This document shows positions 8,673 through 16,893 of a stretch of DNA of 64,000 bases, piece by piece. Numbering within the stretch: position 1 is the first letter of the stretch; each line of letters starts with the position of its first letter. The stretch spans positions 3,173,889 to 3,237,888 of the forward strand of contig NZ_CP084028.1 in the NCBI RefSeq assembly GCF_020181595.1, given 5' to 3'. Origin of the DNA: [Mycobacterium] vasticus (lineage in GTDB: Bacteria > Actinomycetota > Actinomycetes > Mycobacteriales > Mycobacteriaceae). A model generated the notes under the pieces. That model saw nothing but the letters and a program-made list of their open reading frames with translations, was not told the DNA's origin and searched no databases. The position numbers and the translations under genes were made by a program.

Positions 8673-8720
8673 GGTGCGCTCCCCTTCTGTCGGCACACGG
8701 TTACGCCTTGTCTCAGCGCG

Positions 8721-8746
8721 TACCCGGGCGCCCGGAGGGTGAAACC
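8721..8746 (-). promoter_or_regulatory. SigF-type promoter for the TPP enzyme
   Basis: On the minus strand GGTTT (8746-8742), 16 bases, GGGTA (8725-8721): a complete match to the SigF consensus with the same spacing as the GMC operon and hemerythrin promoters. It lies about 50 bases before the GTG start. Confidence 0.75.
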
Positions 8747-8921
8747 CGCAACCAGTTGCGCCGCTTGGGTAAATTGTGGATAGTTACGAAGCTCGGGCGT
8801 TCAGGAAGTAGCGCCGGTCTGGATCGTCCGTGCATTCATTCCTGCGATTCCAGACCGCGGTTTGCCCCGCCGGCCGTTGGAACCAGCTCATACTGGTTGG
8901 GTACGAGAAGGCAGGTATGCG

Positions 8922-9590
8922 GTGGTCGGGGATGTCAATGCTGGGTTCACGGCGCCGATGGGCGAAGACGACGAGGTCCCCAGCGACCTCGACTTCATCG
9001 TGGGCCACGGGGAGGCGCAGCGGGTCGGCCGGTTCAGGTACTGGCTCGGCGAGCAGCGCTGGGAGTGGTCGGACGCGGTGGCCCGGATGCACGGCTATGA
9101 GCCCGGCACTGTGGAGCCCAACACCCAGTTGCTGCTACAGCACAAGCACCCCGAGGATCGCCCCCAAGTCGCCGAGGTACTGGATCGGGTGATGCTGGGC
9201 GAGCCGTTCAGCAGCCGGCACCGCATCATCGACACCACCGGGCAGGTGCACTGGGTGATCGTGGTCGGCGACCGCATGCTCGACGACACCGGCGTGCCGA
9301 CCGGTACGGCAGGCTTCTACGTCGACGTCACCGATGTCCTACAAGCCGATGTCAGCGCCGCGGTCTCGGAGGTCGCCGAGTCGAGGGCGGTGATCGAGCA
9401 GGCCAAGGGTGTGCTGATGGTCGCCTATGGCATCTCCGCCGCGCGGGCATTCGACATCCTGGTGTGGCGGTCGCAGGAGACGAACGTCAAGGTCCGCGAC
9501 CTGGCGGCCCGTTTCCTGGAAGCGTTCACCGGCAGGTTGCCCAGCGAGGTGCTGTCCGATCTGGACCACACGCTCCTGACCGTGACCTGA
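8922..9590 (+). CDS. PAS-ANTAR RNA-binding regulator
   Basis: This protein of about 222 residues has a PAS fold (FRYWLGEQRWEWSDAVARMHG through GFYVDVTD) followed by an ANTAR domain (AVIEQAKGVLMVAYGIS then AFDILVWRSQETN). ANTAR proteins bind paired RNA hairpins and control termination or translation, and the PAS domain probably senses the signal. The start is uncertain: GTG 8922 with GAGAAGG upstream is preferred, but an in-frame ATG about 36 bases downstream is possible. A GGGTA at 8899-8903 upstream has no good -35. The neighbouring GAF-ANTAR gene is convergent. Confidence 0.82.
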   Translation: MVGDVNAGFTAPMGEDDEVPSDLDFIVGHGEAQRVGRFRYWLGEQRWEWSDAVARMHGYEPGTVEPNTQLLLQHKHPEDRPQVAEVLDRVMLGEPFSSRHRIIDTTGQVHWVIVVGDRMLDDTGVPTGTAGFYVDVTDVLQADVSAAVSEVAESRAVIEQAKGVLMVAYGISAARAFDILVWRSQETNVKVRDLAARFLEAFTGRLPSEVLSDLDHTLLTVT

Positions 9591-9632
9591 ATCAGCGGCA
9601 CGGGGTCGACGCCGGCATCGCCGCGTACGGAT

Positions 9633-10337
9633 TCATTGGGTCCCACCTTGCCGGTCCACCACCTGGTGCGCCACCTCGGCAAGCGGGATGTTCATGTTCT
9701 GCGAGAGCCGTTTGAGCAATTCGAAAGCCCGCACCGCATCGACGTCGAACCGCTCCATAAGCATCCCCTTGGCCTGGCCGATGACATCACGGGAAGCCAG
9801 CGCGCTGCGGAACTGCTCGTCACGGCGCACCATGTGCCAGGCCAGTGCGGTGTGGGTGGCCAGGGTCAGACCCAGCTCCACCGCGTCGTCGTCGAAGACG
9901 CCGGGCGATTCGGCGTAGAAGTTCAGGGCTCCGGTGGTGCCCTCGCCGGTGAACAATTCGAACGCCAGGATCGATCGGATCGGGGTCGTTTGGAACACCT
10001 CCTGGCAGTAGGACGGCCAGCGTTCCTCTTGGGAGATGTCATCCAGGCGAACCAGGTGGTGCTTCCAGGCCGCTGTCAGGCACGGCCCCTCCCGCAGGCG
10101 ACGCTGGATGTCATCGAGGAGGACGGGATACCGCCCCGTCGAGGACAGCGTCTGCACATCGCCGCCCACGGTTGTCAGCGTGACGCCGGCGTGTTGGGCG
10201 CGGGTCATGTGAGCCAGTAGGTTCGTGAGCAGCTCATCGAGCGCAACGTCGCTGTCGACGCACGGCCGCTGGTTCAGCGTGTGAACCAGGCCCGCGACAT
10301 CACGCATCATGTCATTGCGGTTCGTCGTCGCCGTCAT
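9633..10337 (-). CDS. GAF-ANTAR RNA-binding regulator
   Basis: This protein of about 234 residues has an N-terminal GAF-like domain (with REGPCLTAAW and RSILAFELF) and a C-terminal ANTAR domain (DVIGQAKGMLMERFDVD, AFELLKRLSQNMN). It is predicted to be a cytoplasmic RNA-binding antiterminator controlled by a small molecule or phosphorylation. ATG 10337 is chosen because GGAG lies seven bases before it; ATG 10376 is an alternative that adds 13 residues. It is convergent with the PAS-ANTAR gene, so two ANTAR proteins lie side by side. Confidence 0.85.
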   Translation of the reverse strand: MTATTNRNDMMRDVAGLVHTLNQRPCVDSDVALDELLTNLLAHMTRAQHAGVTLTTVGGDVQTLSSTGRYPVLLDDIQRRLREGPCLTAAWKHHLVRLDDISQEERWPSYCQEVFQTTPIRSILAFELFTGEGTTGALNFYAESPGVFDDDAVELGLTLATHTALAWHMVRRDEQFRSALASRDVIGQAKGMLMERFDVDAVRAFELLKRLSQNMNIPLAEVAHQVVDRQGGTQ

Positions 10338-10649
10338 GTCTTCGCTCCGCCCAACGTCGCCATCCAGCGTGTTCATGGTCCTCTGATCGGGCGGACCCGG
10401 CAACATTTCCCTCGACAGCCCTGCCGCGACGGTTACCCCGAGACCGACGGCCTGGACCCGAGCACCGTTACCGAATCGTTGCAGAGCCGTGAGGATCGGC
10501 GTAGGTTCGTTAGCAGGTTGAGTTCACAGCCACCCGGAAGACGCGTCAACCACGCCAGCCAGGGAGGCCTACTCCCTGCATCTCATCCGTGAAGGTGTAC
10601 TCGCATCGACGCGATCCCACAGTACGAGTTTCGACTGATGGAGAAAGCA
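10338..10649. other. divergent spacer between GAF-ANTAR and STAS genes
   Basis: About 310 bases without a convincing gene. It should hold both divergent promoters, but I find no perfect SigF site. A minus-strand GGGTA at about 10433-10437 is preceded at 16 bases only by a GGGTC-like -35. Confidence 0.4.
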
Positions 10650-11084
10650 ATGCACACAGTGAAAACCCTTGCGCCGGCGTCGCCGGTGCCCCGAATACAT
10701 ACCCTTCCGCCCTGCGATACCTGGGAGAGCCACACCGCTCGTTCCGTCACCCACTGGGGATGTTCTGGGGCGGTGATCAGCGTGGACGGCGAACTCGACG
10801 CTTCCAACGCCGGACAGCTGGCCGACCACGTGCAGCGCTGCGCAGCCTACTGCGAGTGGTTGGTGCTCGATCTCAACGATCTGGAATTCATTGGCATCGC
10901 GGGCTTTTCGGCACTGAAGACGATCACGGGTCGATGCGCCGACGCCTTGGTTCACTGCACGACGGTACCCGGAGTCGCGGTAACGCGGCTGCTGCGAATC
11001 TGCGATCCGAACAACGAGTTGCCCACCACCGCGTCGGTGGCCGAGGCGCTGGCCGGCATACCCGACCTTCGATCGGTCCGCTGA
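10650..11084 (+). CDS. STAS-domain anti-anti-sigma-like protein without the phospho-acceptor Ser
   Basis: This 144-residue protein has a basic N-terminal extension and a STAS domain (ISVDGELDASNAGQLADHV, then LVLDLNDLEFIGIAGFSAL). It should bind an RsbW-type anti-sigma factor. In the position of the SpoIIAA/RsbV MDSSGLG segment it reads FIGIAGFS, so Ala84 stands where the regulatory serine is phosphorylated. Kinase control by that route would be lost. I chose ATG 10650 because GGAGAAAG precedes it; ATG 10638 is in frame. SigF and RsbW in this window are candidate partners. Confidence 0.83.
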   Translation: MHTVKTLAPASPVPRIHTLPPCDTWESHTARSVTHWGCSGAVISVDGELDASNAGQLADHVQRCAAYCEWLVLDLNDLEFIGIAGFSALKTITGRCADALVHCTTVPGVAVTRLLRICDPNNELPTTASVAEALAGIPDLRSVR

Positions 11085-11112
11085 CTCACTCGGCCGATGG
11101 CGCCGCTGGGAC

Positions 11113-11268
11113 TCAGTACCAGCGGCGTCGGCCGAGAACCGGGCGGTCGATCCTGCCCAGCAGCCAGAACACGGCCCCGATGACCAACAGGGCGATCCCG
11201 ATCGCCCACAGCACATAGACGCCGAAGACGAGCCCCAGGATCAACAGGACCAACCCGAGGCCGATCAT
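11113..11268 (-). CDS. DUF6131-type 51-residue membrane protein, copy 2
   Basis: This is a 51-residue hydrophobic protein with two membrane helices and the tail GRRRWY, paralogous to the protein at 2617-2772. Its ATG (11268) overlaps the TGA of the hemerythrin gene (ATGA), so it is translated from the same mRNA under the SigF-type promoter at 11839-11864. The function is unknown; repeated linkage to SigF-type promoters points to stress. Confidence 0.8.
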   Translation of the reverse strand: MIGLGLVLLILGLVFGVYVLWAIGIALLVIGAVFWLLGRIDRPVLGRRRWY

Positions 11269-11828
11269 GATTCGTACCCGAGGATCGCGTCGCGCGCCCG
11301 GTCCAGCATCGAGGCGAATGGACCGGCCAGCACATTGGCCAGTGGGCTCTCTACCCCGGGGTGCGGCCTGGTCGGTGCGATCGCCTCGGCGAGCCTGACC
11401 GCCCGTTCCATCCGCAGCAGCTCGTCGTCGCTGAGTTCGGCTCGCAGCCCGGAGAATTCGTCACGTTCCTCGCGTTCTGCGTGGTCGATGACGTCGTCGC
11501 GCAGCTCCCTGAGTTTCTCGGTGAAGAACTCCGAATCCACGTCGACGTCCTCCAGGTGGGCCAGCACCGTCTTGGCCTGTTTCTCCTCTTCCAGTCGCGC
11601 GCTGACCACCTTGCGACCGTGGTCGAGTTCGCGGGCGACCCGCGGGTGCACGATCTCTTCTTCGGCGGTTTCGTGCACCGCCAAGAGGCGGCGCAGCCGA
11701 ACGAAGGACTCCTCGCGCTCGTTGCCGGCGGCCAGCAGAGTCTCGTCGAACAGGGCCTTGATCTTCTCGTGCTGCGCGGTGAGGAAATCGACCACGCCGG
11801 TCGGGTTGTGCAAAGTCGTCTGTGCCAT
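11265..11828 (-). CDS. hemerythrin HHE-domain protein
   Basis: This 187-residue helical protein carries hemerythrin-type ligands: H20 in TAQHEK, H52 with E56 in VHETAEEE, H61 in IVHP, and a second-half DHAEREERDE motif. Such proteins bind a di-iron centre and oxygen or respond to peroxide and nitric oxide; mycobacterial homologs affect SigF-dependent oxidative stress responses. It is preceded by a perfect SigF-type promoter and followed by the overlapping DUF6131-like gene. Confidence 0.88.
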   Translation of the reverse strand: MAQTTLHNPTGVVDFLTAQHEKIKALFDETLLAAGNEREESFVRLRRLLAVHETAEEEIVHPRVARELDHGRKVVSARLEEEKQAKTVLAHLEDVDVDSEFFTEKLRELRDDVIDHAEREERDEFSGLRAELSDDELLRMERAVRLAEAIAPTRPHPGVESPLANVLAGPFASMLDRARDAILGYES

Positions 11829-11838
11829 AGCTAGGGGC

Positions 11839-11864
11839 TACCCCGGCCGGACGCGGGCGAAACC
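11839..11864 (-). promoter_or_regulatory. SigF-type promoter for hemerythrin operon
   Basis: On the minus strand GGTTT (11864-11860), 16 bases, GGGTA (11843-11839). It matches the consensus fully and leaves a leader of only a few bases before ATG 11828. Confidence 0.78.
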
Positions 11865-11962
11865 CGCACCGAACTACCCCAAGGGACGCAGCGAGCAGTC
11901 GGGAGAGGAACCGGGCCGTCCCTCTCTCAAAGAGCTTGCGCCGCAAGCGCTGGCGTCATGTA

Positions 11963-12310
11963 TCAGCGCCGGAAGGCGATTGACAACGCCAGCACGTCTA
12001 GTACCAGTAGCAGCCAGCCGGTCACTGGGACAATGAATCCGCGTGGGCGCCACGCCGTGAAGAAGGAGGCCAGGATTGTCAGCGCGGCGATCGCCGGAGC
12101 GCCGTAATAGAACACGCCGAACAGGACTCCGCTGGGGCCGACGTCGGGGCATTCAACGGTGCTGCATGCGGCGGTGCTCATCACCGCCCCGACCGCGAAG
12201 GTCATCACCAGGGCGGCGCCGACGATGGTCAGCAGTGCCAGCACCCAGTTGACCCAGAATCGGGCGCGGTTGGCTTCCCGCTCAAGGGGTACCGGCATCG
12301 GCTCTGCCAT
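11963..12310 (-). CDS. four-helix-type small membrane protein
   Basis: This is a 115-residue integral membrane protein with three or four hydrophobic segments (FWVNWVLALLTIVGAALV, VLFGVFYYGAPAIAALTI, VPVTGWLLLVLDVLALSI) and two cysteines in an exposed loop (ACSTVEC). I do not recognise a named family. The start ATG 12310 shares a base with the TGA of the PfpI-like gene upstream (TGATG), so the two are coupled. Confidence 0.72.
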   Translation of the reverse strand: MAEPMPVPLEREANRARFWVNWVLALLTIVGAALVMTFAVGAVMSTAACSTVECPDVGPSGVLFGVFYYGAPAIAALTILASFFTAWRPRGFIVPVTGWLLLVLDVLALSIAFRR

Positions 12311-12879
12311 CACAGCGTCACCTCTTGGCCCGCCAGTTCCTTTACCACCGCATCGCAGAATGCGGGCAAGTCGTCGGGTTTGCGGCTCGACAGCAGGATC
12401 GACGGCCCACAGTCGCAACGCACCAGTTCCTCGTCGACCCACTCCCCGCCCGCGTTGATGATGTCGGTGCGCAGGCTGGGCCACGACGTGATCCGCCGTC
12501 CGGCAAGGACTCCCGCTTCGACCAGGGTCCATGGGCCATGGCAGATGACGGCGACCGGCTTGCCGGTGTCGAAGAACTCGCGGACGAACGCGACCGCGCG
12601 TCTGTCGGTACGCAACTGGTCCGGGTTAGCCACTCCACCCGGCAGCACCAGCGCGTCGAAGTCATCCCCGGACACGTCACTGACCATCCGGTCCACGTCG
12701 AAATCGTCGGCGCGGTCCAGATGGTTGAACGCACGTACGGGCCCGGTGGTGGTCGACAGCAGCGCGGGCCAGGCTCCGGCCTTGGCTACCGCCCGCCACG
12801 GTTCGGTCAGCTCAACCTGCTCGACGCCCTCGGGCGCCACCAGAAATGCGACCTGCCGGCCACGCAGCGATCTGGACAT
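12310..12879 (-). CDS. PfpI/DJ-1 superfamily protein
   Basis: This 189-residue protein of the DJ-1/PfpI family has a nucleophile elbow AVICHGPWTL with Cys near residue 113 followed by His, and the acid residue in PEGVEQVEL near the N-terminus. Members act as glyoxalases, deglycases or stress chaperones. The start at ATG 12879 is supported by GGAGAG upstream; the TTG one codon earlier is not needed. It is operonic with the membrane protein at 11963-12310. Confidence 0.87.
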   Translation of the reverse strand: MSRSLRGRQVAFLVAPEGVEQVELTEPWRAVAKAGAWPALLSTTTGPVRAFNHLDRADDFDVDRMVSDVSGDDFDALVLPGGVANPDQLRTDRRAVAFVREFFDTGKPVAVICHGPWTLVEAGVLAGRRITSWPSLRTDIINAGGEWVDEELVRCDCGPSILLSSRKPDDLPAFCDAVVKELAGQEVTL

Positions 12880-12948
12880 CAAGCTCTCCTTCCACCCTGA
12901 TCCGTCCCGCCCGATACCCGAAGGCGGCTGTCGTCGCGGTCATCGCGG

Positions 12949-13827
12949 TTACTGCCGGCGCACTTCGATCCGACCCCCCGCATCACGGCAGTCAAAAGCG
13001 GGCTGGGCGCAGGTTGCCGGCCCGCGCAGCAGCGCCCCGTCGCGGATGTCGAAGCGTGAGCCGTGGCAGGAACAGGTCACCACGGTGCCGGCCAACTCGC
13101 CCTTACTGAGCAGGCATCCCCGGTGCCCGCACCGGTCGTGGATTGCGAAGACCTGCGTGCCGCGGCGAACCACCAGGACCGGTGTTCCGTCGGCGTCGGA
13201 CGAACGCAATTGCCCCTCAACAAGTTCCGAGCTATCCATTACCGGCACCCAGTCCTGTGGTCCGCGGTCGAACGCGGTCTGGTTCACGCCGACACCCCGG
13301 GCGTAGGCGAGGTGGCCGCCGAGATAGCCACCCACGCCCAAGGTGGCGGCGCCACCGAGGCCGAGGAACGCCGCGCGCAGCCGTCGGCCCCGCAACCGGT
13401 TGACCAACGACGCGCCGTACATCAGCAGGGCGCTCGTGTTCGCGCCGGCGTGAACCAGCCCGAGCCGTCGAGACGTCTCATCGGACAGCTCGGTGTCGGC
13501 CCAGTCACTGATACCGGTGAGAGCGGTCGGGGCGAACCCGGCGATCCCGACCGCGGTCAGCCGGTTGGCCGCCGCGGCGCCGGCTCGCGGAGCCAGCAGG
13601 TCCAGGAGCAATGCCGACAGGAATGAACCGATAACCAGGTCGGTCAGGGGTGGATGCGCCGGGTGCCCCAGGCCGGTCCCGCTGATGACGTCCTTGAGGG
13701 TGCCCCGCCCGGTCAGGCGACGCACCCGGGCGGCGATCAGCTGCGCCGGGCCGTCGAGGATGCGCGCCCGCTCAACCGCCTTGGTCAAACGGCGGGCCGG
13801 GGCGGTGGTGGTCGACAGGTTCGGCAT
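12949..13827 (-). CDS. DUF2231 membrane domain fused to Rieske [2Fe-2S] domain
   Basis: This 292-residue protein has an N-terminal DUF2231-type membrane region (GTGLGHPAHPPLTDLVIGSF and several helices to about residue 175) and a C-terminal Rieske domain. Cluster ligands are C233-x-H235 and C252-x2-H255. The extra cysteines C238 and C254 match the disulfide pair of high-potential Rieske proteins. The fusion suggests a membrane-anchored electron carrier exposed on one side of the membrane; the redox partner is unknown. AAGGACC precedes the ATG. Confidence 0.87.
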   Translation of the reverse strand: MPNLSTTTAPARRLTKAVERARILDGPAQLIAARVRRLTGRGTLKDVISGTGLGHPAHPPLTDLVIGSFLSALLLDLLAPRAGAAAANRLTAVGIAGFAPTALTGISDWADTELSDETSRRLGLVHAGANTSALLMYGASLVNRLRGRRLRAAFLGLGGAATLGVGGYLGGHLAYARGVGVNQTAFDRGPQDWVPVMDSSELVEGQLRSSDADGTPVLVVRRGTQVFAIHDRCGHRGCLLSKGELAGTVVTCSCHGSRFDIRDGALLRGPATCAQPAFDCRDAGGRIEVRRQ

Positions 13828-13883
13828 CTCCCAAGGTCCTTTCGATCGTCTGCTGCTGCGCTGGCCCGCTGAGCTTTGGCGTA

Positions 13884-13933
13884 GGCCGGTTCCAGGGGCC
13901 GGTTCCAGGGGCCGGTTCCAGGGGCCGGTTCCA
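13884..13933. repeat. 13-bp tandem repeat, about 3.8 copies
   Basis: The unit GGGGCCGGTTCCA occurs three times in full (13895-13907, 13908-13920, 13921-13933) and once partially (13884-13894) with no mismatches. It sits between the TB8.4-like stop and the Rieske start. Copy number is likely to vary between strains. Confidence 0.9.
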
Positions 13934-13941
13934 GCCGTCGC

Positions 13942-14331
13942 TCAGTACTTGCCACACGTCTTGGCGATGGGTCCGAACAGAGTGACGTACTGGGCCGCCT
14001 CCGGCACCCCCTGGGCCTGCTCGAGCATCTGCTCACGCTGCTGCGCGGGCGAGGCGAGGAAGTCCTGCAGGAACGACTGCGCCACGGGTGTGGCATTGAA
14101 ATTCGCTGCTGTTTCCGGTGATTGGGCGTTCATCGCCGCCACCACCTGGGAGTAGCTGCACGTCGTGTTGATCGCGGGATTCTGCGACCATTGGCTTGGC
14201 TGAGCCGGTTGGCCCGGTTGAGTCGGTTGGCCCGGTTGAGCCGGTTCAGCACTCGCGAGTCCGGTGCCGGCCGCCAACGCCAGCGCCATACCGCCGACGG
14301 CGGCAAGCCTGGTCAAAGACGCTGTGATCAT
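13942..14331 (-). CDS. TB8.4-like secreted protein (hemophore-related family)
   Basis: This 129-residue secreted protein has a signal peptide (about residues 1-28, ending GLASA-EP) and then a Pro-Gln-Gly repeat region. The mature domain closely resembles M. tuberculosis TB8.4 (Rv1174c): INTTCSYSQVVAAMNA, FNATPVAQSFLQDFL, AAQYVTLFGPI and a terminal TCGKY. Two cysteines probably form a disulfide. The linker QPGQPTQPGQPAQPSQ is not part of TB8.4 as I recall it. The start has AAGGGGAG upstream. Related proteins are annotated as hemophore-related, but heme ligands cannot be assigned here. Confidence 0.82.
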   Translation of the reverse strand: MITASLTRLAAVGGMALALAAGTGLASAEPAQPGQPTQPGQPAQPSQWSQNPAINTTCSYSQVVAAMNAQSPETAANFNATPVAQSFLQDFLASPAQQREQMLEQAQGVPEAAQYVTLFGPIAKTCGKY

Positions 14332-14449
14332 TGGATTCTCCCCTTCAATTCATGTTCCGTCGACGACGGCACCGAACTAGGCTTGCCGTTTTCAGCCGCG
14401 CTAAACCACGGTTTGCCCACGAGTCGCATTGGGTAGTCATCGAAATGCT

Positions 14450-15115
14450 GTGTTTGGACGGATTCTCACCGCAGTGGGCCTGTCGGGCTACACGCTGCTG
14501 TCCTGGCCCGGGGCCGGTGACGCGGCCGCTTCCGCCTGCCCCGACGTCAACGTGGTGTTCGCCCGCGGAACCGGCGAACCGCCCGGGGTGGGATCGATGG
14601 GCCAACAATTCATCGACGCCCTGCGGTGGCGGCTGTGGGGGCGCGCCGTGGACGTCTACCCGGTCGACTTTCCAGCGGTGCCCGAATTCGGCCCGACCGC
14701 CTCCGGCGTCGCCGACGCGGTCGGCCACGTCCGCGAAATGACCACCGACTGCCCGCACACCCGGATGGTGCTCGGTGGGTACTCCCGCGGCGCGGCCCTC
14801 ATCGGCTACGCCACCGATCCCAGCGCCGCCGGACTGGCGGGCCCGCTGCCACCCGAGGCAGCCGTTCACGTCGCAGCCGTCGCACTGTTCGGCAAGCCCT
14901 CCGACGCCTTCTTGGGCTCGATCGGCGCTCCGCCGGTGGAGTTCGGCCCTGGCTACGCGGCCAAGACCATCGACCTGTGCGCGCCCGGTGACCCGGTCTG
15001 CTCGACGGGCAGCGACGGCGCAGCGCACGCGGCGTACTCCGCGAACGGCATGACAGCACAGGCGGCGGATTTCGCCGCAGAACGCCTGGCGCCACCGGTG
15101 GATCACCAGACATGA
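14450..15115 (+). CDS. cutinase-family secreted esterase
   Basis: This secreted serine esterase of about 221 residues has a signal peptide ending near AAASA, followed by the conserved cutinase start CPDVNVVFARGTGEPPGVG. The nucleophile elbow is GYSRG (Ser near residue 112), and the segment DLCAPGDPVC holds the Asp and a disulfide. Mycobacterial members (Culp proteins) hydrolyse lipid esters at the cell surface. The start is unclear: GTG 14450 is preferred, TTG 14429 is in frame, and neither has a good ribosome site. The TGA overlaps the ATG of the glucoamylase gene. Confidence 0.82.
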   Translation: MFGRILTAVGLSGYTLLSWPGAGDAAASACPDVNVVFARGTGEPPGVGSMGQQFIDALRWRLWGRAVDVYPVDFPAVPEFGPTASGVADAVGHVREMTTDCPHTRMVLGGYSRGAALIGYATDPSAAGLAGPLPPEAAVHVAAVALFGKPSDAFLGSIGAPPVEFGPGYAAKTIDLCAPGDPVCSTGSDGAAHAAYSANGMTAQAADFAAERLAPPVDHQT

Positions 15116-16863
15116 GCGCCGCGCTGCTCGAGTTGTGCCCGCCGCAGGTGCTGCGTCAATACGCCCTGATCGCCGACGGCGAGCGCGGGATCGTGGTCGG
15201 GCCCCGGGGCGATTTCTGCTGGATGTGCCTGCCCCGCTGGGACAGCCCGGCGGTGTTCAGCTCGCTGCTCGGCGGCGCGGGCGTGTACGCCGTCACCCCG
15301 GAGCAGCGTTACGTGTGGGGCGGCCACTATGAGGAGCGGTCACTGATCTGGCGGTCACGTTGGGTCACCACCGATGGGATCGTCGAGTGTCGTGAGGCGT
15401 TGGCATTCCCCGGCGACACCCACACCGCGGTGGTGCTGCGACGCATCCGGGCACTGGACAAGCCGGTGCGGATGCGGGTCGCACTCGACGTCCGGGCCGA
15501 CTTCGGCACCACGATGACGAAGTTGTCCTGCGCCGACGGATTGTGGACCGGACGATCCGGCCCGCACCGCTTCCGGTGGGCTGGTGGCGCAGAGGCACGG
15601 GCTGACGACGACGGTTCGCTGCGGACGGTCCTGGACGTGGTTCCCGGCCGCGATCATGACCTGGTGCTGGAGTTGTCCGACCACGAACTGAGCGGCGATC
15701 CGGTGGACGCCGCCGAGGCCTGGCCAACCACCGAAAGCGCATGGAGACACGCGGTTCCGGAGCTCACCGGCACGATGGCCGACGTCGACACCCAGCTGGC
15801 CTACGCGGTGTTGCGCGGCCTGACCAGCAGCAGCGGCGGGATGGTGGCCGCGGCAACTATGTCGCTGCCCGAGCGGGCCAAGGAAGGGCGCAACTACGAC
15901 TACCGCTACTGCTGGATCCGCGACCAGTGCTACGCCGGGCAGGCGATCGCGGTCGCCGGAGCGCATCCGCTGCTCGACGATGCGGTCCGGTTCGTCACCG
16001 AGCGGGTACTGGCCGACGGACCGGACCTGCGACCGGCCTACTGCGTGGACGCCGGCCCTCCGCCGGCAGAACAGGAGCTGTCACTGCCCGGCTACCCGGG
16101 TGCGGCGGTCAAGACCGGCAACTGGGTGGGCGAGCAGTTCCAGCTCGACAGCTTCGGCGAGGCGCTGCTGCTGCTGGCCGCCGCCGCCCGACTGGATCGG
16201 TTGGACAGCACCCATTGGGGTGCGGTGCACACTCTGGTGGATGCGATCGAAAAGCGTTGCGGTGATGTCGACGCCGGAATCTGGGAACTAGACGACCGAC
16301 GCTGGGCGCACTCCCGGTTGATGTGCGCGGCCGGACTGCGCCGGATCGCCGGGGTGGCATCGCTGCGCGAGGGCGCTCGGTGGCTCCAACTGGCCGACAA
16401 GCTCGTCGCGGATGTCAGCACCGACTGTCTGCACCACGACGGCAGATGGCAACGCGCGCCCGACGATCCGGGGGTCGACGCGGCCCTGTTGCTGCCCGGC
16501 CTGCGGGGTGCCGTCCCGGCCGATGATGCCCGCACGGTGGCCACCCTGGCCGCGGTGCGCCGCGAGTTGACCCAGGACGGGTTCGTCTACCGGTATCGCC
16601 CGGACCAGCGCGACCTCGGCCAGGCCGAAGGGGCGTTCCTGTTGTGCAACTTCGTGATGGCCCTGGCCGACCACCAGCAGGGCAATGAGCTCGCGGCGCT
16701 GCAGTGGTTCGAGCGTGGCCGCACCGCCTGCGGCCCGCCCGGCCTGCTCACCGAGGAGTACGACGTGGGCCAGCGCCAGCTGCGCGGCAACCTGCCGCAG
16801 GCGTTCGCGCATGCGCTGCTGTTCGAGTCCGCACATGTTCTGTCCGAAGACTTCACGGCTTGA
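15112..16863 (+). CDS. GH15 glucoamylase/trehalase-like glycoside hydrolase
   Basis: This 583-residue member of glycoside hydrolase family 15 has an N-terminal beta-rich domain (GDFCWMCLPRWDSPAVF) and a C-terminal (alpha/alpha)6 barrel (NYDYRYCWIRD). Candidate catalytic acids lie in GIWELDDRRW near residue 391 and LTEEYD near 548. Mycobacterial GH15 proteins include trehalases and glucoamylase-like enzymes of glycogen or trehalose turnover. It begins in an ATGA overlap with the cutinase gene and is convergent with sigF, 30 bases away. Confidence 0.85.
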   Translation: MSAALLELCPPQVLRQYALIADGERGIVVGPRGDFCWMCLPRWDSPAVFSSLLGGAGVYAVTPEQRYVWGGHYEERSLIWRSRWVTTDGIVECREALAFPGDTHTAVVLRRIRALDKPVRMRVALDVRADFGTTMTKLSCADGLWTGRSGPHRFRWAGGAEARADDDGSLRTVLDVVPGRDHDLVLELSDHELSGDPVDAAEAWPTTESAWRHAVPELTGTMADVDTQLAYAVLRGLTSSSGGMVAAATMSLPERAKEGRNYDYRYCWIRDQCYAGQAIAVAGAHPLLDDAVRFVTERVLADGPDLRPAYCVDAGPPPAEQELSLPGYPGAAVKTGNWVGEQFQLDSFGEALLLLAAAARLDRLDSTHWGAVHTLVDAIEKRCGDVDAGIWELDDRRWAHSRLMCAAGLRRIAGVASLREGARWLQLADKLVADVSTDCLHHDGRWQRAPDDPGVDAALLLPGLRGAVPADDARTVATLAAVRRELTQDGFVYRYRPDQRDLGQAEGAFLLCNFVMALADHQQGNELAALQWFERGRTACGPPGLLTEEYDVGQRQLRGNLPQAFAHALLFESAHVLSEDFTA

Positions 16864-16893
16864 GCTGAAGCCTTGGGTGAGCGAAGCACACCG

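Noticed and set aside
8878..8903. SigF promoter for the PAS-ANTAR gene
   Set aside because: GGGTA is present, but the bases 15-18 upstream do not resemble GGTTT.
13884..13933. CRISPR-like array
   Set aside because: The units are 13 bases long and directly adjacent with no spacers and no cas genes; it is a simple tandem repeat.
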